Source: Thuidium tamariscinum (lineage: Eukaryota > Streptophyta > Bryopsida > Hypnales > Thuidiaceae). Taken from it: a DNA stretch of 64,000 nt. Positions within the stretch are counted from its first letter, which is position 1; every line of letters begins with the position of its first letter. The notes beneath the pieces are model-generated. The model did not search any database, was not told the DNA's origin, and saw only the letters and a list, made by a program, of their open reading frames with translations. Both the position numbers and the translations under genes were made by a program. The stretch covers positions 7,442,501 through 7,506,500 of the forward strand of contig OX344755.2 of the NCBI GenBank assembly GCA_947034885.2, read 5' to 3'. Below are positions 13,911 to 24,672 of this stretch, piece by piece.

Positions 13911-14912
13911 CGGTCCTATTTCCCATCATAATTGAAGTGACGTTCTTGTTTTTTGCAATAACTTCTGAAGATTCAATGTTTTGGAAATGAGAAAATTAGT
14001 GGACCTTTTTAACTTGACGTTTGTCAGATTCCTTATTTTCCAGAAAAAACCAAAAAACATTGACTAATTAATTTTGAATTTCCTTAATTTGTCACAAACT
14101 GGGGTTTAGGGTTTTTTACTACGTTTGCTGTATCCAAATCGAATGATGAGCATCTGCAATTTCTAAGGCCTATACGTACATCATAAAAGCATCTATCTAT
14201 GAAGATAGATCCTTTTTTTTTCCCGGGATGCCCTCCATACTCTTAAGAATAGGGGTTGCTATGTAGCCCGTTTCTAGGCAAAGGAAAAAGTCAAAACACA
14301 ATTTCCTTGGCTCACATGGCACAAGCATGAAGTTATCCAAAATGGCCATAATTAAATTTTATTTCGTGGATACTCTAATAATTTATTTTTAATTACTTCA
14401 TGGAATCCGCTATTTTTGGATCAGTTTTGTGACTCTACGCTACTATAGTACTGATCCATCGTCCATAGTACTCCGTAGTACTCCTGACAGGGCCCACCTC
14501 TGTTCAAAATTAGACACGTGCCCTACTGACAATCCTTAGTGTAGCCATCAATTTTTCTCATTAAGTCCATTTCAACCGCCATGCACTGAGCTACGCGATC
14601 GACGATCTATGGCGGCGTAGGGGCTTCTGCGATTGAATGGTCTTCTGAGGCTTAGGGTTGTAGCAAGACTTCCTCAATTTGTGATGAAGCATGCTCAGAA
14701 TTTGAGATTGGAGTTGCATGTACAGAATGTTAGAGTCAAAATCGGCTTCGGATTGTACTTTGTAGTCCATTAACGACTCCTGGAATTCATTGCTTATGTA
14801 GGAAGATAGAGAACCAAGCGAGCCGTCAAAACGACAACCTAGAATTGGGAGGCTAGGTCCGCGCACCAGGCAAGTTGCGGAAGACGCTGCGGTGCTAGAG
14901 CAATGAATCTGA
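13911..14912. other. Left subterminal region and presumed promoter of the transposase
   Basis: Noncoding except for a doubtful - strand frame at 14591-14965. It contains a cluster of AGTACT/TAGTAC words at about 14446-14486. These words recur at the right subterminal region and in introns of the element. The transposase reading frame is blocked by stops just upstream of 14913. Confidence 0.5.
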
Positions 14913-14965
14913 GCTCGAGAGAGGCAACGAGTTAGTTGGGCAAGGCGCGACTTTGTGAATTTCAT
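14591..14965 (-). CDS. Possible small divergent ORF, 124 residues
   Basis: An ATG-to-stop frame that runs away from the transposase and overlaps its open frame. The composition looks protein-like: a Ser/Arg-rich N-terminus, a central SLMDYKVQSEADF-type stretch, an amphipathic ILYMQLQSQILSMLHHKL segment and a basic tail. I recognise no family. It may be another passenger gene, a captured fragment, or chance in a less AT-rich stretch. Confidence 0.25.
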   Translation of the reverse strand: MKFTKSRLAQLTRCLSRAQIHCSSTAASSATCLVRGPSLPILGCRFDGSLGSLSSYISNEFQESLMDYKVQSEADFDSNILYMQLQSQILSMLHHKLRKSCYNPKPQKTIQSQKPLRRHRSSIA

Positions 14966-17900
14966 ACGAGAGGTGGTAGAAGCGTCCGACAGCGATTCAG
15001 CTGAAGATGATGATGGCGATCATGATCAGGCTGTGTACCGGAGTACGGTGAACAGACATGCAGACCGCATTTCTAGCAGCCTGATAGATTGCCTCATGCG
15101 ACTTGACAATGCTGAGCTTCGTGCTGCAGTTCTGCACAAGGTTTTCACGGATGTACACATTTGGCCCCTTCTTCTCGATTATTATCCAGTGCCCGGAGAT
15201 GCGAGGACAGAGCGGCAGATTCTCGTTAATATCCGCGCTGAGTTGCAGCGGACCAAAGTTCCTCATAACTCAGGTAAACTAGCAAGGAAACGTTCAATAC
15301 TGGAAGCTGTTGTTTTGGAGTTTGAAGCAGACTTCAGTAAGTTTCACAGAATTCTTGGAACGAAGAAATCAAATGTCATGGGAGCTGTCAAACGAGTTCG
15401 CACAGCTAACGTGGATAGGAATAGCAGGTTTGTCATTCCCGCAAGAAAGAAGCGTCAAGGAGGTATTGCTGACGATGTGAAGTTAGCAGTGAGTATTTCG
15501 TGGACTGAAGAAATCAGTGTGAGCCCTAACCGAAAAGACATTAGACAAAAGCGACTAGGGTGCAATTTGTATGACACCCACCCTGCACATCTTCTCATGG
15601 AGACTCAGGTTAAACCTCTTTTTCTTTTTCTTTCAGTTATGCTTCCTGTCGCTCAATGTAGGTGAACACAATTTGCTAGTCATGAAGTGCTTATCGGCAC
15701 ATATTCTTGTACATCGTATTACACTCTGTGTCTTCAAAGAGCACAGTACTTCTAGTACTCTCAAATAGTACATAATGCTTCATTGTACCTTGTACATCGT
15801 ATGAGTTCATATAATCCCACCATTATCATGTGGTATTGCTCCTTCTTACATAAATGGTGTCCTTCATATGTCCTCTTGAAACCGTCCTTTCATTCTGAAT
15901 TTCTTCTACTGCAGTTTCTCTACATTCTTGCTCTTGTAGTACCCCTAAGTAATGATGGTAGTAAGTAAGAAGGGCTACAGATAGTACTTGCATGTATTGT
16001 TATTAGGACATGCTTTAGTATTTCTAATCAAAATGTGGTCCTACTTGTAGAATAAAATTCAGGCTAAAATCACTAAAATTGAAGTCATAAAGTTCTCAAT
16101 CCTACGTTGAGTCTTAAGCCGTCCTACAGAATACTTAGATTGCCTTCGTTGATGCTTGTAGTTACTATAGAGGTCTTCCTAAGTATCTAGGGGACATTGA
16201 ACACTTCAAGTAGTACTTTTCCTAGTGCACTGAGAAATGAATAATACTTGTCTACTTGCTTTGAGTGGTACCTTCTAATACAGTGTGCTCCAAAATTTGT
16301 ATGTAGTCCTACACTTCGGGGAAGTTCAATACTTTCTGTACCTTCCTCAGTGTTACAATTCTATTCTAGGTAACTTATTACTAGAGAAGACAACTTTAAA
16401 CATTCTCACTATATGGTCAATTTCATTAAAATGGCGGTATTCCGAGTGCCATTTTGACAAATTCCAGTGCCACTTTGACATATTCCAATGCCATTTTGAC
16501 ATATTCTGTGTGCCACTTTGACAAATTTCAAGTGTCATTTTGACATTTTTGTGTACCATTTTGACATAGAGGTTTAATGGTAGAAGAAGAAAATGTGCCA
16601 TTTTAACGAAATGTTGTGCCATTTTAATGGAATATCATGCCATTTTATTGGAGTACCGCCATTTTAACGAAATTGACCATCTATCTTATATAGTACTCAT
16701 TAGTACTCATTATAGTACTTGGTATGAACTACTACAGTATTATTGACAGTGCTTCGTAGTACTGAGAAGCACATGTATAGTACTAAAGTGTGCTTTCTAG
16801 GTCTCATGTAGTACTACTTTAGCAATGTTGTCCACCGTACTTAAGAACTCATGTTCGGACTAATGGCAAGCACTTCCAAGTTGAATGATGTCTAGAATAC
16901 ACGTTTTTATTTATCTTCTCAAGTGCACACCTATATGTACAGACTGTAGTCACATGACATTCATGGCAGACCATTTTCATCATCATTCCAATGTAAGGAA
17001 CTTGTAGACTACATGTCCTACTTTTTGGTAGACAATATAGACCTTACCATGTTTGAATGCACTAACTCTCTTGTATACACTTGTGTAGAAACTACTATAT
17101 GACCGTTTCATGACCGCCCATCCCGACTGTGTCATTATGAACCGATCTTTCTACAGTCTACGACCGTTCTTTGTCATTAAGTGCAGGGAGCGTAACGTCT
17201 GCTGCTGCCGTTATCATGTGCAAGTGCTGTTTCTTTTGGAGGCGCTGAATGCTTTCCGTGATCCATTGACTGCGATACACTTCCTTGTCGAGTGTCGCTG
17301 CTAATGTGTGTTGTGCTCTGTCGTCCACGGTGGAGATTGTGCCCTTGGACATGCACGCTTCTCTGGAGTCACTATGATGTGGGAGTCAATGCTTTGTCCG
17401 AAGGATGAAGATTTTGAGTTTCATTGACCACAATGCTTGCTGGGGGAATGCAATTATGCATGTGGTGTTGCTTCCTTCAACGTGTGTCCACTGGAAATGG
17501 AGAACTCGCCAGCACTGAGCATATAGTGGAAGCAGTTTCAGTACGAGGTTGTTGGAGTGTCTACAGATGGAAGCCCGAAAAAACGAATAAAAGAGGTTTA
17601 GCGGACAACTACCTTCTCTGAGTTCATGGACTTCTTCAAGCCAACCGTTGAACGTTTCATCCGCCACAATTTTCAGGCTAGATGGCAATCAAATCAAGCT
17701 AAGTTACTCCAAGAATCTCTTCAGAGATTCACTGTAATGATTCACATTGACTTCGCAGAGAACTACACTTTCCAAGTTCAAAATGAAATTCAATCTTTGT
17801 ATTTCAACTCTACACAAGTTACGATTCTTGTCCAAGTTACATACTATGTTGCTTCAAGCTTACCAGATTTGGATGAAGACACGGACTTGATCAGGGAGAC

Positions 17901-19376
17901 CCATTACTACATCTCAGATGACCGCAGTCACGATACTTTATTTGTTCAGCATTGTCTCCTACAGCATTGGCGTTTCTTGAGAACACAGAAGTTTACAGCA
18001 CTCAACCACTGCGTCTTCAGCGATGGTTGTGCAAGCCAATTCAAAGGCTGCCGATCTCTTTACTTTGTTGCTAGGTATTACTGAACTTTGTGATTTTTTA
18101 ACTATATTCCCCTAGTTCTCATAAACAAATGCAATACTATGCTGAAGTACTTGCAGTTGCGGTATAGTCAGATACTCTTTCGTGGATAACTTCTAATTTT
18201 CAGTGGTCGTCATCGTCTCTTTCCTGACTGCCGCTGTTGAACCTCTCTTATTTGTCTTCTACAGATATCCCTTGCTCATTGCAGGTTGTAAAATGATGTA
18301 GAATTTCTATGGATTTGGACATGGGAAAGGAGAATGGAATGGCGTTGGCGCTGTTGTGAAAAGAGCTTTGCGTTCCGAACAACTTCTGAATCCACAACGG
18401 ACTCTGCAGAATGCTCGTCAGTGCGTCACTTTCCTGGATGGTGCTCTTGGTGGCCAAGTTCCGGGTAATCAAGATGGAGTCAGGTGTCGTTCTACACCTC
18501 CTTGTATTTCAATGATAATGTCCAATTCGTTGTTGCTCTAAGTATTCTCCTTTATGGATAGCATAGTATTACTTTGTAATGATTTGCAAGTTCTACTCTC
18601 TACTGTGAATGATAGACATCACACTTGCTTCGGCTCATGCACACTAACAATGGCTACTTTTTTCTTTCCGCAGGTCTTACCGGTACTTCCACTACGTTGA
18701 TGCTGTAGAAGTCGACCGTAGCAACCAACATTCTTGTGACCAATTTCTCGGGTCATCAAAATTGCACTCTGTTTTTGCTAACGACGAGAATGACCCCACT
18801 AAGCTCTTAGTCAGAGGATTGTCTTGCTTTTGTGGCCCATGTCTAGAAGAAAATTTCTGTCATTGCGAAAACCAAGAATATGTGGATGCTTGGAAAGCTG
18901 TCAAGATTGAAGGCCGCAATGTACAATTGGGACCTACTGAAGTAGCACTAGAGGAAGGTGAAGACCCTTGGGATTGGGACTATAGCGGAAAAAGTATGGG
19001 TGATTTGGTGCAGGTTGGTGACAATTTTGTTGTCCCAGCTGCTGCAGAGAACGATGAAGGGGTGCTATTCTACATTTTGTAGTGCCAGCGGCCTAAGAGA
19101 GTACTCATGGAAGCCTTGGTTTTCACATGGGGAGGGGAGTTTGAAGCAGAAGATTCTATACTGACAGGAACATACTACCAAAAATGGGGGCGCAAAGACA
19201 TGCACAATTATGTGTACCTGAGGAATTTACAAGTGGCCCACTTCAATGCCACTAGTGTCCTAGCCTGCAAATTCCAAATGACACCAAGGCAGTACCAAGT
19301 TAAAGGAGATCACTGAGTGTACACACTAGCAGATGAGACGGTTGATGTCATCAACAATGTACTTGATTCTGATTGA
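14913..19376 (+). pseudogene. Decayed DDD/E transposase, Sola-like
   Basis: Four exons fit in phase: 14913-15608, 17089-18074, 18265-18483 and 18674-19376, about 867 residues. An acidic Ser/Asp-rich start is followed by a Cys/His region (VCCCRYH, then scattered Cys pairs) and then the catalytic core. The core has HIDFAENY (Asp codon 17749), YYISDDRSHD (Asp codons 17917 and 17920), FSDGCASQFK (Asp codon 18022) and GFGHGKGEWNGVG (Glu codon 18332). A Cys-rich motif near 18826-18875 (CFCGPC..FCHC) sits in the C-terminal part. In-frame stops lie at 17302, 17425, 17524, 17599, 18299, 19080 and 19314; each is one C-to-T or G-to-A change from a sense codon. No good ATG starts exon 1: the first in-frame one is 15096, so a 5' exon may be missed. 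The enzyme would cut and join the GGGTG ends. Superfamily placement is from motif memory. Confidence 0.8.
16413..16680. mobile_element. MITE with internal minisatellite, 268 bp
   Basis: The ends ATGGTCAATTTCATTAAAAT and its inverted counterpart (one mismatch in the first 20) are flanked by CTAT on both sides, a 4-bp target duplication. The interior holds about eight diverged copies of a 19-30-base unit built on TGCCATTTTGACA. It lies in the first intron of the transposase gene. Its ends differ from those of the host transposon but resemble those of the element at 58511-58828. Confidence 0.75.
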
Positions 19377-19920
19377 ATTGATTTGCCTACCTTTCTTTTG
19401 AATGGAAGCCTGCATTCAAGAAATGAACCTACTCTGATGGCAGTACTTGTTGGTTGAGAGCTAGGACTACATACCTACAACTTTGTTAAGCTTAAAGTGA
19501 GTACAACAAAAAAAGTTTCAGTTAAGAAGTGAAGTGTACATTTAGGAATTCCTACCATGACATGGAAAATACAGACTACTCAGTGAAGGGAAACTGGAAG
19601 AACATTTGCTATTGGAGCAACCATGTCTTCAACTCCTGAACCCAACATGCATTTAAAGTTGAGCACTGAATATGCACAATGAATTGTGTATCATAACGTC
19701 TACATTTCAGTACATATGGTTTGTCCTCTATAATTCCATCAGATTACAGAATGTATAGGGTCTACAGAGGATGGCATTCTTTCATAGTTCAACACTTTCA
19801 AGCTGAAGACATTCACAATACATATTCAAAAATACGTGAGGTCAACTTGCCAATTGACATCCGCTTCTGATAATTCAGAAGATACTGCAATGTCTCTACA
19901 AGTAACACTCCTCTGCAAAG

Positions 19921-22900
19921 TCACACTCCTCTACAAAGATTACTATTGCAACAGCACGTGAATGGTGAACTACCCTCATCAAATTCGATGCCGTAGTCCC
20001 AAGTGAGCTCCTCCCCTGGATATATTAGTCGAGTAGTGAAAAAAGCCACCTGCCAAACATTTAGAATGCATCGTCATCAGTGGGGCACAACTAGAGTATA
20101 GACAGAATAGTTCAAGATTTCATTTTACATGAAATTGAGAAAGGTTAGTGAACTTGCATGATACAGAGCTGGACTCCTACGGTCTATCCACACTGGCATA
20201 TCCATCAGGTTCGCATCACTGCATCTGCAGCCAAAATGAAGATATTCTTTTAAAATTCCGCACTTTCAGTTACAACATAAATGAAACCACATGTAACCAG
20301 GTACCTTGTGTTAAATGATACATGTGATTTAACCACCGTGCCACGTTTGTGAATGTACTGGAATCTATGCAGAGCAAAGAGTTGTTGTCCTCCGCTGCCT
20401 CTGTCTCCTAATCAGCAGTGAGAGAAAGAGAGAACTTCATGTCATCCCTACGTCTCAACATCTCAGCATTTGTGACAACTTCACCGGCATATTCAAACAG
20501 AAAACGACTTGGCTTCAGATACTCCAATGTGCGAATGCCCCATCCTTTTTGCTTGTTCACGTGAAAAACCTACATTCATTGTCAAATACTAAGTTCATGT
20601 TAGTGATTCTCTGGAAAAGGAACTACTTACTAAGAAAAGCAAATGCCTAAACAAACTCACCTCCAACTTCGCTGATAGTCCTCTTTGGACTACCCTATTG
20701 GGACAAGTGGGTACACATGGGCATCTGTTGCTGCATTCTCTAATGTACTCCAAGCATGCGTGACCCTGGCACTCGCCATCTTGGGTCTCTAGGCAATCCG
20801 ATGGGCCACAAGAGTAGGTCAAAGTATTGGGGCACCTTTTCCGCCGCCTCAAGAACTACAAAGTCCCAAAAATAAGAATCCCTTTAGTCTAGCAGTATGT
20901 AGACAAATAATTAAGAAATGCACTTGCAATTATAATGCTCTGTAAAGAGTGAACAATTAAGAACGTACCTGTTTAATATAAGTTAGCTGTAGAAGGCCTG
21001 AGTTGAGGTAAAACCTATTCACTTCTCCCAACTCACAAATACATGTACCAGACTTATCGTTGCACCTGCCATTAGATTGGTCACTGTGTGTTGGCTGCCT
21101 TTGCCGCAGTGGAGGCAGTGCTTCCACCTTGACAGAGGAATGGATTCCTGGGTATCGTATATAAGTGTATGAGTCATCAAATGCCGGGAAATCGTTAGAG
21201 GCTTCAACCTCATGCACGATGATAGGAACATTTTCGAGACCTTTGGACATGTCAAAATGAAGGCCAACAGAAGCCCCCTGTCCAGAAGAGTTCATCATGT
21301 ACCAGCTAGCAGGTAACTAACGCAACAGAAAATGTGAAGCACTTAACAGGGTAACAAGACTACACTGCCTGCAAAGAAAGTCATTGAACTAATATACAAG
21401 GATGTTTACCTTCACATTCTTGTAGAAGAAATACATACCATGCACACCACTGTTGTATTAAAAAGGGGAATCATACAACCGGATTACAAAAGAAGATCCT
21501 CTTCCACAACGCATTAGGAACGTTGAAAAGGTGGGACTCCATGGCTAGTTGAGGCCAGCGCTTTCGCCTACGGCCCACAGCTTGAGAGTGGGCCATCAAC
21601 CACTCCATAGGCCTACAGTGACATACTGAATCATTCTACTGCCACATTCCAGGCAAAACCAGCAGTATTGGTTGCGGCCCACACGGGATCTGGTGCTGCT
21701 GAGGCTTCCTAAGCAATATCTTTTGACTACAAAAAACAGGTGGGAATATACTACTGCAAAGATAATACGCTTCACAGAAAGCCTTGAATTAGTCAAAACA
21801 GTCTGCACTGTGAAGGGCACTCACTTCTTTACACCCACCTTACTCTTCTTTGATCCTATCGGAACTGTAGCTTGTGTTGAGGCACTGTCTCTTGTAGTTG
21901 TTCCTGGAGGCTGTCGACCGCGCAAGACTCTCGAAGGAGACTCTTCCAGCGTGACCGGGTCGGACATGGCTTCCTTTCCTACGTAGTAGTGGAATTGAAG
22001 TCAGATATTAGAGGATAGAAGCTTAAAGAAAATAATAGGCAGTACAGGTGAACTCCACATGCATTACAATAGGAAACTTGCAAAATAAGTATTGGTCGAA
22101 GTACTCGCGTAGTATCCCAACTAATACTTCTATAAGATACACTATACTACCAAAGTATGTCATAGAACCCCTAGTAGTATCTTCCTGGAACTCGAGAAGT
22201 AACCTAGTACCCACAGAGTACCCCAAGTAGTACTATATTAGTACTGTAGTACTTGTAGGAGTCGTCATCATACTATAGAAGAGGTGGCAAAGGACCGAGG
22301 TCAGTCCTGGGGTAGTACTACACATAGAGAATGCGTCCAACGTTCCTGAACAATAGCAATACATGAAGCAAGATGTAGCACAATCATCATACAATGAAAG
22401 AAGATTGTTCTTGTCAGGTTGTGAACTTACTTGCAGGGGATTCCTTGTGTGGACCTTAGTTTGGGCTGCCAGCGCTTGGCACAGTATTGACGTCGTTACT
22501 ATCATCACCGTCCACGTGTTGTGGGAGTGATTGAGAAGGGTTGTCGATGTTGCCGGTCTTCTTAGATCGCGTAGTTGGACGTTGAAATGTCATAGAGTAA
22601 GGGTCATCTCCATCGACACCTCTCTCATGAGTTCCGCCCTTCTCAATGTGATCGGCACCCACATTTGTCTCAACAGTTTGTGGCTCTACAGTCTGCACAA
22701 CATGTGCACTCACAATTCCAAAGAATGAAATATACATTGCAAGTGTGAAGAACTGGCATGTACAATGGAGCAAACTGATAATGAGAAGTACACCAACAAT
22801 ATTTCGGAGATTTTGTATATTTCTGTAAGGTAACGTGAAGCACGACTGACTTGGGAGCCACTCACCTCAACAGCAATGACGTCGTCTTTATCTTGGACAA

Positions 22901-24672
22901 GCTCTAGTAAATCAAAACCATGACCACGTTGTCGAGGTTCTTGTTGCAATAGTGGATCGTCAGGCTCCATTCCGAAGTCCATGTCTTCTAGATCTGCAGT
23001 CAAATTCCGCAAGAGAAGAACAAGTGGCGACAACCTACTCTTCTCTTGTGCTTCCACATTAGGGGGGGCCCTATTCCTGCACAAGGTCAATGCTCTGCGA
23101 ACTTGTAGTGCGAGTGGGTGATTGCATGAAACACTTGTACTGCTGTGTTGCATCATGTTTTGTGGTGACTAGTTTTTTAGCCATAACTTTTGTTTTTTAG
23201 CTCCAAATGATTCAAATTTTTTTAAATGGGTACTCATAACTATTATACATCATTCAAAATTTTTGAGGATTTAAAAAAAATATTTTACTATTTTAAAATA
23301 GCCCCCGATTTTTTGTCACATATTCCAATTTAGGGGTTTTTAGTACTATTTAGAACCCAAAAAAATGAATTTTGAGCTGAAATTTTGAAAGGATGTTTTC
23401 TTAGTATAATTATAAGTTATCTCAAAAGGAATTTCAAAAATAGTCATTTTCATGTGGTGTAGAAGTCTACAAAGAGATCTTTTTTCTGCTTGCTTTTTGA
23501 AACGTATAAAACTTTTTTTTGGTGATTTTCTTGGTCAAGCCTTATCACCAAAAAGTCTTCTCAAATGGCCAATTTTCATTTTTATTTTAAAAAATGTTTT
23601 TTACTTTTTATTAATTAAAACATTGAAGTATGTATTTTCTTCACCGAAATTCTATGTGTTCTATGTCCAAAATTCTAGTGAAGAAAAATACAACTTTAAC
23701 ATTTTAATTTGTAAAAAATAGAAAAAAAAAATTTAATGAAATCTAAAAAATTTCCATTTGAGAAGACTTTTTGGTGATAAGGCTTGACCAAGAAAATCAC
23801 CAAAAGAATGTTTTATATGTTTCAAAAAGCAAGTAGAAAGAAGGTCTCTTTGTGGACTTCTACACATCAAAAAAATGACTATTTTTAAAATTCCTTTGGA
23901 GATAAGCTATAAGTCTACTAATAGAATATCCACTCAAATATTCAGCTCAAAATTCGTTTTTTTGGGTTCTAAATAGTACTAAAAATCCCACAATGTCAAA
24001 GTGTGACAAATTAACAAAATTGAATTTTAAATATCAAATGATTTTTTTTTATTTGTAAAAAATAAGGATAATAATTTGAATCAAGATATCTAGGAAGCCT
24101 TTTTTTTATTTTGGGCACTTAGTTTTTTATTCAAAAGTTAGAGCCATCTTAAAGCGGTCAATCCAAAAAAACACAACAAATAGTACAAGTGTTTCGTGCA
24201 TTCACTCGAGCCTCCTCTGCTGCGGATGCAGCAATTAGAGATGTGGTTGGCTTAGTTGCTTGCAACTCTGTAGACGGTGTTGGAACCTGTGATCCAGGAA
24301 GGTCCTCGGTAGCATCAATCTTAGTTTCTATAACCAGTGGACTGACGACAGCTGTCGGAAAGACAAACTCCTTCACCCGTTCTCCACCCGAGCACTTAGA
24401 GAAGGGGCTTTCAGAGGCTGACATGCTTGGAGCACCTTCTCCGATGTCCACTGAAGCTGCACAGACCATACAAAGTAGTATGAGAAAGAATGAAAGCGGA
24501 TGCTACAAGTATTCTTTATAAGAGCTCAGTGTGTGCAACTTGAAAGCACCAAATAAGAATTCATAGGAGATATACTAAGAACGAAATGGGACATCAGCAA
24601 AGCAAGGAAAGAAGGTTTAGAATTTCTCACAGTACCTGCAGGTGTCTTTAGTGGCACTATTGCTTGCACCAT
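19921..24672 (-). pseudogene. SUVR-like histone-lysine methyltransferase (pre-SET/SET/post-SET), transposon-borne, decayed
   Basis: Exons read on the - strand: 24672-24636, 24456-22866 (broken by the foldback element 23115-24206), 22692-22431, 21978-21825, 21726-21488, 21449-21410, 21316-20969, 20855-20661, 20569-20322, 20224-20158 and 20049-19921. The C-terminal half matches plant SUVR H3K9 methyltransferases from memory. It has a DMSKGLENVPI lead-in, a Cys-rich pre-SET with HACLEYIREC and CPNRVVQRGL, then the SET motifs KGWGIRTLEYL, EYAGEVVTNAE, ARWLNH and ELTWDYG. It ends with the post-SET Cys cluster CCCNSNLC. The N-terminal half is Ser/Thr/Glu-rich. In-frame stops: TAA 22458-22456, TAG 21638-21636, and TAG 20410-20408 inside SET, where relatives have Trp. 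The join between exons 21726-21488 and 21449-21410 does not hold frame, so one boundary is wrong or an indel is present. The intron 20157-20050 is GC-AG. An intact copy would methylate histone H3 in the nucleus. Confidence 0.82.
23115..24206. mobile_element. Foldback element related to the large transposon, 1.09 kb
   Basis: Inverted ends TGGGTGATTGCATGAAACAC and AGTGAATGCACGAAACAC are both followed by TTGTACT. CGAG flanks both sides (23111-23114 and 24207-24210). Long inner arms pair: 23459-23565 with 23754-23868 at high identity. There is no coding capacity. The ends resemble those of the surrounding 18-kb element, so the same transposase may have moved it. It interrupts the SET-protein gene, so it arrived after that gene was on the element. 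Confidence 0.8.

Noticed and set aside
16285-16622. Repetitive frames with Cys-His-Phe-Asp or Lys-Trp-His repeats
   Set aside because: They are translations of the TGCCATTTTGACA minisatellite in the MITE.
19921-24672. SET gene as a normal host SUVR gene
   Set aside because: It lies between matched inverted ends with a target duplication and next to the transposase, and it contains in-frame stops and an insertion. Host origin by capture remains likely, but not as a functional gene at this locus.
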